DNA of 64,000 bases from Cellulophaga baltica (GTDB lineage Bacteria; Bacteroidota; Bacteroidia; Flavobacteriales; Flavobacteriaceae). A program made the position numbers and the translations under genes. A model generated the notes under the pieces. The model was not told the origin of the DNA. It was given only the letters and a program-made list of their open reading frames with translations, and did no database searches. The stretch lies in assembly GCF_900102165.1 (NCBI RefSeq), contig NZ_FNBD01000003.1:404829-468828 (forward strand), given 5' to 3'. This document shows, piece after piece, positions 41,862-51,110 of the stretch; positions within the stretch are counted from its first letter, which is position 1; each line of letters begins with the position of its first letter.

Positions 41862-41879
41862 ACTACTAGAAGGTTTGGG

Positions 41880-41887
41880 CAAAAATA
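41880..41887 (-). promoter_or_regulatory. -7 element TATTTTTG of purD
   Basis: Full minus-strand match to TAnnTTTG ending 18 bases before the purD ATG at 41861. It helps fix the start codon. Confidence 0.6.
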
Positions 41888-41936
41888 CCTATTGAAGACG
41901 AATAATACCAGTAATTTTATAGGATAAATATATTCC

Positions 41937-42917
41937 CTACGCTTTACTAGAGAAATCTCTATGTTCTTTTTTCTGAAGTTCGTCAGGTGATAATGATTTA
42001 AAATAATCAAAAACTATTTTAAGGCCTTCTGTTCTATGAACTTTAGGTTCCCAATCCAAGATTTCTTTGGCTTTAGTGATATCAGGTTGGCGTTGCAAAG
42101 GATCATCTTGTGGTAAGGGCTTAAAAATAATTTTTTGCTGAGTACCAGTAAGTTTAATAATTTCTTGTGCAAATTCTAAAATGGTGGTTTCATGTGGATT
42201 GCCAATATTCACAGGATCTGAACAATCACTCATTAGTAAACGATAAATACCTTCTACTTGATCATCTATATAGCAGAAAGAACGTGTCTGAGAACCATCT
42301 CCGAATACGGTGATATCTTCCCCTCGTAGTGCTTGCCCCATAAAGGCAGGAACTACACGTCCGTCATTTAATCGCATTCTTGGGCCGTAGGTGTTAAAAA
42401 TACGGACAATACGCGTGTCTAAGCCATGGTATCTGTGGTAAGCCATAGTTAGCGACTCCATAAAGCGTTTTGCTTCGTCATATACGCCACGTGGACCTAT
42501 AGAGCTTACATTACCATAGTATTCCTCATTCTGAGGGTGTACTAGCGGGTCGCCATATATTTCAGAAGTAGATGCCACCAGAATTCTTGCATTTTTTTGT
42601 TTTGCTAAACCTAATAAATTTAATGTTCCAACAGAGCTTACTTTAAGTGTCTGAATAGGAATCTTTAAATAATCTATTGGACTAGCGGGCGATGCGAAAT
42701 GTAATATAAAATCTAATTCACCGCTAACATGAACAAAATTGCACACATCATGATGATGAAATTCAAATTGTTTTAAGTGAAACAGGTGTTCTATATTTTT
42801 TAAATCACCAGTAATTAGATTATCCATGCCAATGACATAATAACCGTCTTTTATAAAGCGATCACATAAATGAGATCCTAAAAACCCTGCTGCTCCTGTA
42901 ATTAGTACTCTTTTCAT
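41937..42917 (-). CDS. UDP-glucuronate decarboxylase-type SDR epimerase
   Basis: 326 residues. NAD-binding [14 protein letters not shown] (8-21), catalytic YDEAKR (YxxxK; about 147-152, in [16 protein letters not shown]) and [20 protein letters not shown] are the signature of UDP-glucuronic acid decarboxylase (UXS), which makes UDP-xylose. Related bacterial enzymes can act on other UDP-sugars. It is the last gene of the polysaccharide cluster and overlaps the initiating transferase gene by 4 bases. ATG at 42917. Confidence 0.82.
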   Translation of the reverse strand: MKRVLITGAAGFLGSHLCDRFIKDGYYVIGMDNLITGDLKNIEHLFHLKQFEFHHHDVCNFVHVSGELDFILHFASPASPIDYLKIPIQTLKVSSVGTLNLLGLAKQKNARILVASTSEIYGDPLVHPQNEEYYGNVSSIGPRGVYDEAKRFMESLTMAYHRYHGLDTRIVRIFNTYGPRMRLNDGRVVPAFMGQALRGEDITVFGDGSQTRSFCYIDDQVEGIYRLLMSDCSDPVNIGNPHETTILEFAQEIIKLTGTQQKIIFKPLPQDDPLQRQPDITKAKEILDWEPKVHRTEGLKIVFDYFKSLSPDELQKKEHRDFSSKA

Positions 42918-44062
42918 GGGTTTTTTTTCTTCTTTTTTGGGCTCTCCATTTTAGTCTTAATGTTATTAACTTTTTGCTTAATCTTTATCTTTTGCTTTAA
43001 AGTGGAAAAGTTGTAGTTATATCTGAAAAATACATAGCCTAAAATTACTACTACGCTAACTAACATAATCACCATGCCTATATTTTTAGCAGTACTCCCT
43101 AAAACAATAAAAAGCATTACAAAAATTAAATTGAAACAACCAATTAGAAAACTGGCTTGCTTATGACTTAAGCCCCAATAATCAATTAATACATGGTGCG
43201 TATGATTTCTGTCTGGAGAAAAGGGCCCTCTTTTATTCGCTAGACGTATTGCAAATACTCTAGCCGTATCAAAAAGGGGTACTATTAATATAGAAATCGC
43301 AATTAGTGGAGCGTTTTCTAAGAGAAATGGTAACTCGGTATAATCCTGAGGAGTAAGAGAAAGAAATTTTAAGGTTAAAACACTTATGATAAAACCAACG
43401 ATAAGAGAGCCTGTATCCCCCATGAAAATTTTCCTGTCTCCGGATATATTATACCCAAAAAAGGCCATTAAGCTCGCATTCAGGGTCAATGCTATTAGGG
43501 CGTAGTAGTGCTCTCCAGATAAATAGAAAATGGTGGTATATATCACTAGAATAACAATTCCTACAATTGAAGCCAAACCATCAATACCATCAATAAGATT
43601 GTAGGAATTAATAATGGTAATCATCATAAAGCCTCCAATAGCTAAATAAAGAAAATAAGGGATTTCATTTATATTTAAAAAACCATTTAAGGAATGTATG
43701 ACAAAACCTTCGTTAGCTAATACAAAAGAGACGGCAAGCCCTTGAGCTATTAATTTCGAAAGAGGTCCTAAAACAACTAAGTCATCTTTTAATCCAACAA
43801 TAAAGAGAATCGTAAGACCGGGGATTATGAACATACCTTCGTCATAATCATTCCAATTTTTTATGAAAAATAAAGCAAAAATTAGGGTGTAGAAAAATGC
43901 AACACCACCTAGGGTTGGAGTTCGGCCTTTATGAGAACTCCTATGATTAGGGTGATCCATTAACCTTTTGTATTCAACAACTTTGATAATCTTTGGTATC
44001 GTCAAATAAGTCAAAAGGAAGGCTCCTATAAATAATATTATGGCTGATTCTAGAAAATGCAA
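42914..44062 (-). CDS. Undecaprenyl-phosphate sugar-1-phosphate transferase (WecA/MraY family)
   Basis: 382 residues with about 11 membrane helices. The start is TTG at 44062. Family motifs: [20 protein letters not shown] near residue 37, [17 protein letters not shown] (about 152) with the catalytic Asp pair, [11 protein letters not shown], and [13 protein letters not shown] (HxxHH-type motif). It transfers a sugar-1-phosphate, usually GlcNAc, from UDP-sugar to the lipid carrier and starts repeat-unit synthesis at the inner membrane. The C-terminus is a lysine-rich tail. Confidence 0.88.
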   Translation of the reverse strand: MHFLESAIILFIGAFLLTYLTIPKIIKVVEYKRLMDHPNHRSSHKGRTPTLGGVAFFYTLIFALFFIKNWNDYDEGMFIIPGLTILFIVGLKDDLVVLGPLSKLIAQGLAVSFVLANEGFVIHSLNGFLNINEIPYFLYLAIGGFMMITIINSYNLIDGIDGLASIVGIVILVIYTTIFYLSGEHYYALIALTLNASLMAFFGYNISGDRKIFMGDTGSLIVGFIISVLTLKFLSLTPQDYTELPFLLENAPLIAISILIVPLFDTARVFAIRLANKRGPFSPDRNHTHHVLIDYWGLSHKQASFLIGCFNLIFVMLFIVLGSTAKNIGMVIMLVSVVVILGYVFFRYNYNFSTLKQKIKIKQKVNNIKTKMESPKKKKKNP

Positions 44063-44088
44063 AATTTAAATATTTGTGCTAATGTACT

Positions 44089-44862
44089 CTAATTCTGTAG
44101 AACTTTCTTTGATGTTAATTTAAAATAGAAATAATGAATTAAAAAATTGATCATCATAAAAACTGATTTCAAGAAAGACATTTTTAATTCTTTATGGTAA
44201 ACATTAAAATTGTGCTTAAGAAGTTTAAATTTATTATTACTCAATGATGAATTGCCAATTCTATAATTTGCTAACGGTTCATTAATTGCATGTGCGTAAT
44301 CGCATTTTTGAAGTAGTCTAAGCCATAAAACCCAATCTTGTCTTTTTCTTATGTCTGGCATTAAATTTAAGCCTAATAATTCTTTGTCGTAAATTGCCGT
44401 CAAACATCCAATATAGTCATTATTGAGCATTTTATTATAGTCAATTTTTTTTGGTGATTGTATAATATATTTGGGATTAGGATTGTTTTTTTCTACAATA
44501 AAGTAATCTGTATATGTAAAAGCGTATTTATTATCTAACATGTAGGTAATTTGTTTTGACAACTTATTTTCATCCCAATAATCATCTGAATCTAAAAAAG
44601 CTATAAAACGACCAGTGGCATTTTTCATTGCAGTATTTCTTGCAACACCTGCACCGCTATTAGAGTCAAGCTTTATATATTTTATTCTGAAATCACGTCT
44701 AGAATATTGCTCAATTATCTCAGCGCTTTGATCTGTAGAACAATCATCAACAAGTATATGTTCCCAATTAACATATTTTTGAGACATTACAGATTCTAAG
44801 CAATGTCTTAAATGTTCTTCGGAATTATAGACAGGTGTAATTATTGAAACAATAGGGCTCAT
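44089..44862 (-). CDS. Family 2 glycosyltransferase
   Basis: 257 residues. GT-A signatures: MSPIVSIITPVYNSEEHLRH, ILVDDCSTDQSAEII, and the DxD-region AFLDSDDYWDENKL. One hydrophobic C-terminal patch (VFMMINFLIHYFYF) may attach it to the membrane. Adds one sugar to the growing lipid-linked unit. The start directly abuts the upstream GT4 stop. Acceptor and donor unknown. Confidence 0.9.
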   Translation of the reverse strand: MSPIVSIITPVYNSEEHLRHCLESVMSQKYVNWEHILVDDCSTDQSAEIIEQYSRRDFRIKYIKLDSNSGAGVARNTAMKNATGRFIAFLDSDDYWDENKLSKQITYMLDNKYAFTYTDYFIVEKNNPNPKYIIQSPKKIDYNKMLNNDYIGCLTAIYDKELLGLNLMPDIRKRQDWVLWLRLLQKCDYAHAINEPLANYRIGNSSLSNNKFKLLKHNFNVYHKELKMSFLKSVFMMINFLIHYFYFKLTSKKVLQN

Positions 44863-45930
44863 TTATATATCGTTTAGTATTGAGCCATTTAAAACCCAAA
44901 GATTATTTTTAGAACCTTTACTTAAATTTATTTTAATCATTTCGTAATTATTTAAACACTTAATTATTCCTTTACTTAAATCATCAATGTCATTTTGTCT
45001 TGCTAGATAACCATTGTGCCCACTAATAATAATATCTGATAACCCCCCTATATCATACGCCACTACAGGGGTTCCTAGCCCTAATGAAGTAAAGAGAACT
45101 CCACTTTGTTCGATTTTTTTATAGGGCATTATGCTAAATGTTGCGGATTGATATGCTTGTACAAGTTCAGTGGTGGTAATAAATTTATTTTCAATTAGTA
45201 CATTTTCTTCTAAATCTAATTCAGTGATTAATTCGTGTATTTCATTTAGATAATCATTATCATTATTGCAGAGTCCTTTGATGGAAAGTATTACATTATA
45301 ATTATCTTTTTTTAAAATTGAAATAACCTTTATAGCATCTGTAATTCCTTTATATTTTGAAATATACCCGATCATTAGCAATTTAATCTGTGAAAATTCT
45401 TTTTTATCTTCACTAAATTCATTATAAAAATAACCATGATTTATATTCACATATTTTTTTTTTGTGTTGACAATATCTTGAATTTGTTTTTTACTTTTTT
45501 GAGTATGAATCAAAAAATTGTCAATAATTTGGTATAATCTATTATATCTCTTTACCAATTTTTTATTTATACAATTGTGAGGGTAAATATTGTGAACTGT
45601 ATAGTAAATGTTTGGATTTAAAAACTTTAAGATTCTAATTAAATATAATTCTAATCCAGTTTTGTTTAACATTTGAAACCATTGGATATTTATAATATCA
45701 TATTTTTTACAGATTTTCAATAAATAAATCCAATTGATTAGATAATTTATAGACTTGCCAAAAATTTGAGTTCCTATATATGGTGTAAGTGTGCTAGAAA
45801 AATTTAAGTGTTCACTGTTTCTATAGCCTAATATTTTTACGTCCCAATTTGATTTAGATAATCCTTGGGAGAAGTAATGAGTATAAATAGGAGCTGTTCC
45901 ATTGAAATCAACTATCAAAATTTTTTTCAT
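44863..45930 (-). CDS. Family 4-type glycosyltransferase
   Basis: 355 residues from the ATG at 45930 (MKKILIVDFNGTAPIYTHYF), 2 bases after the acetyltransferase stop; a longer frame into that gene is rejected. The C-terminal GT-B donor site is visible (MLMIGYISKYKGITDAIKV-like, LLMIGYISKYKGITDAIKVI; then MPYKKIEQSGVLFTSLGLGT and VVAYDIGGLSDIIISGHNGY). Retaining glycosyltransferase of the GT4/GT1 superfamily in the cytoplasm. Substrate unknown. Base composition is clearly more AT-rich than housekeeping neighbours. Confidence 0.85.
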   Translation of the reverse strand: MKKILIVDFNGTAPIYTHYFSQGLSKSNWDVKILGYRNSEHLNFSSTLTPYIGTQIFGKSINYLINWIYLLKICKKYDIINIQWFQMLNKTGLELYLIRILKFLNPNIYYTVHNIYPHNCINKKLVKRYNRLYQIIDNFLIHTQKSKKQIQDIVNTKKKYVNINHGYFYNEFSEDKKEFSQIKLLMIGYISKYKGITDAIKVISILKKDNYNVILSIKGLCNNDNDYLNEIHELITELDLEENVLIENKFITTTELVQAYQSATFSIMPYKKIEQSGVLFTSLGLGTPVVAYDIGGLSDIIISGHNGYLARQNDIDDLSKGIIKCLNNYEMIKINLSKGSKNNLWVLNGSILNDI

Positions 45931-45932
45931 AT

Positions 45933-46478
45933 TTAATAAAAGGGAGGTTTCCAATTGCAAGTGTAATTTAAATTCGAATTTCTTTTACCTATAATTTTAG
46001 CTGGAACACCTCCAACAATAGTATTGTCTGGGACGTTTTTAGTTACAACAGCTCCGGTTGCAACTATAGCACCCCTTCCTAAAATTATTCCGGGTAAAAT
46101 GATGGCTCTTGTGCCTATCCAAACAAAATCTTTTATTTCTACTGGCAGGGTAATATATTTAAATGTTTCACTATTATGGTCATGTGTTGCAGTTATGATT
46201 TGCACGTCTGGAGAAATAGAGACGTTATTTCCAATTGTCAACTTATCTCTGCCGTCCAAATAACAATTTCTATTAATAGTTGTGTTGTTTCCAATTATTA
46301 TATCATTTCTATTTAAAAAAACGCCAAGATGAATACTGCTTCCCTTGCCAATTTTTATTTTATATATATAGCGATAATAAAAATTTCTTATTGAATAAGA
46401 TGGAATCTTATTTATAATATGATTAGGAACATATTTTATGAAGAAGTAAAATGGAAATTTTAGAAACTTTTTAAGCAT
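45933..46478 (-). CDS. Hexapeptide-repeat acyltransferase (LbH, WcaF/maltose O-acetyltransferase type)
   Basis: 181 residues. Hexapeptide repeats form a left-handed beta-helix: GVFLNRNDIIIGNNTTINRN, LTIGNNVSISPDVQIITATH (with the catalytic His region ATHDHNSETF) and IGTRAIILPGIILGRGAIVA, GAVVTKNVPDNTIVGGVPAK. It would O-acetylate a sugar of the glycan. ATG at 46478. Confidence 0.88.
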   Translation of the reverse strand: MLKKFLKFPFYFFIKYVPNHIINKIPSYSIRNFYYRYIYKIKIGKGSSIHLGVFLNRNDIIIGNNTTINRNCYLDGRDKLTIGNNVSISPDVQIITATHDHNSETFKYITLPVEIKDFVWIGTRAIILPGIILGRGAIVATGAVVTKNVPDNTIVGGVPAKIIGKRNSNLNYTCNWKPPFY

Positions 46479-46487
46479 TTTTAATAT

Positions 46488-47729
46488 TTATTCTTCGCTA
46501 AGAAAGAAATTATTACAATTTTTATCAGACAAATATAAAAAATGTACAAATACGGAGTAAAGAGTTACACCATAAGCTCTTAATAAATAGTCTTCAAACA
46601 AACATAAACAAATAAAAATTGATAGTATTATAATTGAAATTATACTCTTTTGTATTATTGCGATTTTGAGGTTGAAAAATAAGGAATAAATAAACAGAAT
46701 TGAACATAGGACTCCAGCACTCAAAGCTAATCGCAAATAAAAATTGTGTGCACTTACTATTTTTGATTTAATTTCATAATAATCTAAGCATTTATCAAGC
46801 TCCGCCTGAACATCCCCTATTCCATACCCTAGCAAAAATTCGTTATATATTAAATCTTTCGAACAGACAAACAAGTTTGCTCTGATATTTGTAGAATTTT
46901 CTAGATTTTTTTCCACTCTATTATTGGTAGTAAGGTATTCAGTAAAATCTGAAATTCTATTGTTCAAAGTTTTAAATGATAATGAAGCAAGTATTATTAG
47001 CAATGTTAGTGAACTTATTAAGCTAATTCTATGAATTTTGGATATCCTTTTATCTAAAAAAAAAAGAGTTATTAAAGTCATAAGCGCAAGAAAAACTATT
47101 GTTTTTGATGCTAAAAGTAAAATGGTTAAACTGAAAATTGTGATGGGTAAAATTGCGATTAAACTTTTTTTTAGAGCAAATCTAACGGTGATTAAATAAT
47201 TTAGTATTAATAATATGGCGATTAGAAAGAACACCGAGGTATAAATGGGGTGAATTTCAAATATTAATTTATTTGCTTTAATTACATGATAAACTAATGA
47301 TCCTGAAAGTATATAACTGATATTATAATTTAACATTAAATAAACGCAAATGTATATTGCAAGCACCAAAGAGGAGACTACAAAAGAAATTCCTAAAAGA
47401 AATATCCTTTTTTTAGAGATTGAATGTCCAAAAACACTGAGAAAGGGAAAAATTAATAGTAAAATTGAATGTTGAATTATTCTAAAGGACGTAGTAATGT
47501 TTTCAGAGTAAAAAATTGAGAAACAAAATAAAATATAAAAACTAATTTGAGAAAAAAGATATTTGATATCTTTTTTTGAAACATTAACCTCTGGAGATTT
47601 CAAATATAATATTATAACCCCTATACTATAAGCAATTAAGCAAATAGATATTATCCCATGTGGTAAAATAGGCAGAATACATAAGATTAATTGTAAAATC
47701 AGAACAATTATAATTATATTTTTTTTCAC
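46488..47729 (-). CDS. O-antigen polymerase/ligase-like membrane protein
   Basis: 413 residues, about 11 membrane helices, with the long periplasmic loop typical of Wzy/WaaL proteins (about 270-330, LNNRISDFTEYLTTNNRVEK and later GYGIGDVQAELDKCLDYYEI, VSAHNFYLRLALSAG). The HNFYLRLALSAG motif with His is typical of O-antigen ligase family members. The start is GTG at 47729, overlapping the upstream gene by 4 bases. Whether it polymerises repeat units or ligates them to lipid A core cannot be decided. Confidence 0.8.
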   Translation of the reverse strand: MKKNIIIIVLILQLILCILPILPHGIISICLIAYSIGVIILYLKSPEVNVSKKDIKYLFSQISFYILFCFSIFYSENITTSFRIIQHSILLLIFPFLSVFGHSISKKRIFLLGISFVVSSLVLAIYICVYLMLNYNISYILSGSLVYHVIKANKLIFEIHPIYTSVFFLIAILLILNYLITVRFALKKSLIAILPITIFSLTILLLASKTIVFLALMTLITLFFLDKRISKIHRISLISSLTLLIILASLSFKTLNNRISDFTEYLTTNNRVEKNLENSTNIRANLFVCSKDLIYNEFLLGYGIGDVQAELDKCLDYYEIKSKIVSAHNFYLRLALSAGVLCSILFIYSLFFNLKIAIIQKSIISIIILSIFICLCLFEDYLLRAYGVTLYSVFVHFLYLSDKNCNNFFLSEE

Positions 47730-48679
47730 AATTTAATTTCATTTTTGAAAATTGACAATAATTTTTTATCGTTGTGTAGGTCTAGAAATTTTTTATTATT
47801 AGCTTTATTTGTCCCGACATTACGATAATTTTTTAAACAATTTTCAGAATATTTATTTTTCATTACAGTAGAGAACATTCCATTTGAATTAATAAAAAAT
47901 ATTTTTTTGTTAAGATACATGCATTCGTAAAAAACACCACTTACTCTGTAATTATAATTAATGTCTAAAACGACAAATAATGAATTTGATATCATTTCTT
48001 CATAATTCTCATAATATGTTTTTATAGTTAAAAATTTATTGTCAATAAATTTTTTCTTACTTTTTACAAATATTTTAATAGACTGTTTTGCAAAATATTC
48101 TGAAAATTCACGAAACTCTTCGGTTGTAGTATCAACATTAACGGCAAAGACGTAAGATGAATTTTCTTCAGAGTTCTTACTAATATCAATTTTTTTAGAA
48201 TTTATAGTATGCGGTATTACCTTTATTCTAGACTGCTGACATTGCTTTTGTAAATAATCAGAAATATATTTTTCAAAAACACAGAATTTTATTTTCTTCT
48301 TTATTTTTTTAAAGAAAAAGAGACTAATTCCTTTTTTATCAAGATTGTTATGAATAAAAGCGAATGATTTGATATTCCAACCAATACTGAATGATATATT
48401 TTCAAAACTAGTAACTAAAATAATTGAATTTGTCTCAATGTTTTTAGTCGCCATTTTAATAATTTTTAACTGCCGCAATACATAAGAATATTTGTTGGTT
48501 TTTAGAAACAGCTTATCGCTTATCCCTATGAAATTATTTGCTTTTAGTTTCTTGCAGTAAGAATTAGAGCTAATAATTCGAACATCGTAGTCTTCTTGAA
48601 GAATTTCAATTAACCTTTTAACAAATAGAATATGTCCTTTTTCGGCCAATAAATCAACTATAGTTATTTTTTGTTTCAC
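47726..48679 (-). CDS. Divergent glycosyltransferase-like protein
   Basis: 317 residues, GTG start at 48679, with 4-base overlaps on both sides. The N-terminal part (KITIVDLLAEKGHILFVKRL, DYDVRIISSNSYCKKLKANN) looks like a GT-B acceptor domain, and the C-terminal part (SNSLFVVLDINYNYRVSGVF, YECMYLNKKIFFINSNG) like a donor domain with a weak E..Y.G arrangement. No confident family. It is one of the most AT-rich, Lys/Asn-rich genes of the cluster. Confidence 0.6.
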   Translation of the reverse strand: MKQKITIVDLLAEKGHILFVKRLIEILQEDYDVRIISSNSYCKKLKANNFIGISDKLFLKTNKYSYVLRQLKIIKMATKNIETNSIILVTSFENISFSIGWNIKSFAFIHNNLDKKGISLFFFKKIKKKIKFCVFEKYISDYLQKQCQQSRIKVIPHTINSKKIDISKNSEENSSYVFAVNVDTTTEEFREFSEYFAKQSIKIFVKSKKKFIDNKFLTIKTYYENYEEMISNSLFVVLDINYNYRVSGVFYECMYLNKKIFFINSNGMFSTVMKNKYSENCLKNYRNVGTNKANNKKFLDLHNDKKLLSIFKNEIKL

Positions 48680-50013
48680 GAGATTAATTGATTATTTCTA
48701 AATCTTAAAGCTAAGATAATTCCTACTAGTATGCCAACAAAAATAAAATTTTTCAGACCAAATGAAAATGTTGTTACTATGTAGAATGGAGCTCCTATGG
48801 CTAACCAAGAAAATTCTTTATTTCTAATTAGAGTTAATCCAGTTGTAAAAATTGAGACAAATAGGATCATTCCAAAAATCCCCATTTTTATTGGTATATA
48901 TGGAATACCGCCATGCCCTTTTTTAAATTTTAAACTATCTACCTCTTCTTTGGAATAATCATCATCATTTAATGGTGTTTTAAACTTTTTAAAGTACTGA
49001 GTTCTGTTGTCGTCTATATAACTTCCGAAACCTTTGCCAACTAATACCACAATTATGTTTTCTTCTTTTAAATTATTAAATGATATCATGAATTCTAATA
49101 CTCTTACTCTTGGTGATTTTGGAACCATAGTCACATCTCCTTCGATGATCTTAGCAATGGCTTCTTGAGCTTGAAATACTTTAAATTTTGTGAGTGGACT
49201 ACTGTAGTTGTAGACTAAAATAGATAATAAACTTATTAGAAGAATGAATATAAATTTTCTTGCAATATTAAAATTACTTAAAAAGAAAAGTGTTAGTGCA
49301 GAGATAACTAGTAAAATTATATTTAAACTGCTGGTGTATGTAAATTGAGACTTGAGTATAAAGACTAATATATGAAATGGGATAAGAATTTTTTTATTCT
49401 TAAACTTCATAAACATTATTGGTATTATAGATACATAATAAAATTTCTCAAATTCATCAAAGTATAAATTTTCCTCGTTCGCGGAAATTATTGAAAAAAA
49501 TGTAAATAAAGGGTAGAAATATAGAACATAATTAGCTAATATGTTTATTATCTTTTGAAATTTTTCGTAGGAGAGGTTAAAGATGTTAATTATAAATATT
49601 GATAAACAAGTAAACGAAAATAATTCATTTAAATACCAGTTTACGGAATATTTATAATAAAATCCAAATATTAAATTTAATAAATACATAAAAATAAAAG
49701 GTGTACTTATTAAAATAGTTTTGATGTTAAATTTAAAATATATTAAAGTTGTAAAAAAGTAAGTAACTATTAATATATAAATGATATTAATCCCGAAAAT
49801 GTCACTTGTATAAATGTTGTTGAACATTGAGTGATAACTTCCGAAAATCAATAATAGATATAGTGAGAAATAGCTTCTTTTTAGTATGGCAAATAAGCAA
49901 TATATAGACGTGCAAAATATTATTACATAACTTGCTAGTCCAAAACCGAATAACAAGCAAATTAAATGTAGAAAAAAAAACCCCCATTCTAAATAACTAG
50001 GTTTCTTCAGCAT
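48676..50013 (-). CDS. Wzy-like polymerase, polytopic membrane protein
   Basis: 445 residues, 12 or more hydrophobic segments. A large loop at about 320-365 (GKGFGSYIDDNRTQYFKKFK, KKGHGGIPYIPIKMGIFGMI) is the arrangement of EpsG/Wzy-type polymerases. Strongly AT-rich codon use (Phe, Ile, Asn, Lys). ATG at 50013, overlapping the pyruvyltransferase gene by 17 bases. Together with the protein at 46488-47729 one is probably the polymerase and the other the ligase. Confidence 0.7.
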   Translation of the reverse strand: MLKKPSYLEWGFFFLHLICLLFGFGLASYVIIFCTSIYCLFAILKRSYFSLYLLLIFGSYHSMFNNIYTSDIFGINIIYILIVTYFFTTLIYFKFNIKTILISTPFIFMYLLNLIFGFYYKYSVNWYLNELFSFTCLSIFIINIFNLSYEKFQKIINILANYVLYFYPLFTFFSIISANEENLYFDEFEKFYYVSIIPIMFMKFKNKKILIPFHILVFILKSQFTYTSSLNIILLVISALTLFFLSNFNIARKFIFILLISLLSILVYNYSSPLTKFKVFQAQEAIAKIIEGDVTMVPKSPRVRVLEFMISFNNLKEENIIVVLVGKGFGSYIDDNRTQYFKKFKTPLNDDDYSKEEVDSLKFKKGHGGIPYIPIKMGIFGMILFVSIFTTGLTLIRNKEFSWLAIGAPFYIVTTFSFGLKNFIFVGILVGIILALRFRNNQLIS

Positions 50014-51094
50014 ATATGAACTTTTTTAGATATGAGATATTCTGCTTTGCTGTTTTTGTTTTTTTTTCAATTTCTTCTAGGTTACTTATTTCAGGAACAT
50101 AAGAAAAAGCTTTTTCAATTTCTTTTTGATTCATTTCTTTATCATAAGGTATATATGATTTTGAATCGATTTCCTCAAAAAATCTATCAATCTTTGGACT
50201 GTAACTTAAACCGACACAATTTAAATGACAAAACTTAGATATGACTAAACTATGTAATCTTTCTGAAAAATTATATTTGGCATTCTGGATATAATTTATT
50301 TTTGAATTAAGTTTATTGTCTAAAATATATTCTGATTTTATTGAATAATTATTACTAAAGTAAATAGAATTTCTCTCATTTATAGCGCTATCTTTTACGG
50401 AATCTATCGGTAGAAATAGAACTTGCAAGTTTTCTTTTATTGCAATTTCACTAACAAAGTTTAATATGTTTGTATGCCGCTTTTCGATTTCTGAACTGGA
50501 ATAAAAATTACGCAAATCTCTAAAACTTATGAGAATATATGGTTTTTCAATTCTTTTATTTGAGATTTTGAATAAATAAGAAAGATCACTTGTTAGAAAT
50601 ATGTTTTTTTGAATATACTTTCTTTTCGCAAATTTATAAGAGGTGTTATCTCTAATTGTAGCAAATAACATTGTTTTGAAAAGTATTTTCGTTTTAATTT
50701 TTGAACGAACTTTATTTAAATTTCCAATCCCGATGCCCAAGTATGCAAATGGTTTGTTTAATAATATATTAAATATAAAATATTTGAAATTTCCAATACC
50801 ATCCTCATCAGAAAAACAGGTCCCTCCACCCCAAATAGTAATGTCAGAGTTTCTAATGGATTTTATATAGATTTTGAAATTTTGAAATTTATTTTTTGAT
50901 TTAAATTCGATATGATTTACATATTCGTATTTGCTAAGTATTGAACTTAGGTTTTCTGAATTCTTACAAATAATTTCAACCTTAATGTTTGGTATTTGAT
51001 TAGCAATCTCCTTTAAGATACAATCTAACATAATGTCATCTCCTAAGTTATCATATCCATAGTATCCAACTAGAGTAATTTTTTTTGTTTGCAT
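49997..51094 (-). CDS. Polysaccharide pyruvyl transferase family protein
   Basis: 365 residues from the ATG at 51094 (MQTKKITLVGYYGYDNLGDD); a longer frame would run into the flippase gene. VGYYGYDNLGDDIMLDCILK is the typical N-terminus of the pyruvyltransferase family, WGGGTCFSDEDG lies near 90 and FSERLHSLVISKFCHLNCVG (about 270) is the C-terminal signature with the conserved R-x-H. It would add a pyruvate ketal from PEP to a sugar of the repeat unit, giving negative charge. Confidence 0.87.
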   Translation of the reverse strand: MQTKKITLVGYYGYDNLGDDIMLDCILKEIANQIPNIKVEIICKNSENLSSILSKYEYVNHIEFKSKNKFQNFKIYIKSIRNSDITIWGGGTCFSDEDGIGNFKYFIFNILLNKPFAYLGIGIGNLNKVRSKIKTKILFKTMLFATIRDNTSYKFAKRKYIQKNIFLTSDLSYLFKISNKRIEKPYILISFRDLRNFYSSSEIEKRHTNILNFVSEIAIKENLQVLFLPIDSVKDSAINERNSIYFSNNYSIKSEYILDNKLNSKINYIQNAKYNFSERLHSLVISKFCHLNCVGLSYSPKIDRFFEEIDSKSYIPYDKEMNQKEIEKAFSYVPEISNLEEIEKKTKTAKQNISYLKKFIYAEET

Positions 51095-51110
51095 TTTCAA
51101 AAATTTTATC

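Noticed and set aside
41862..41882. Earlier start for purD at 41882
   Set aside because: It overlaps the -7 element, and the Rossmann-like MNILILGAGG starts at 41861.
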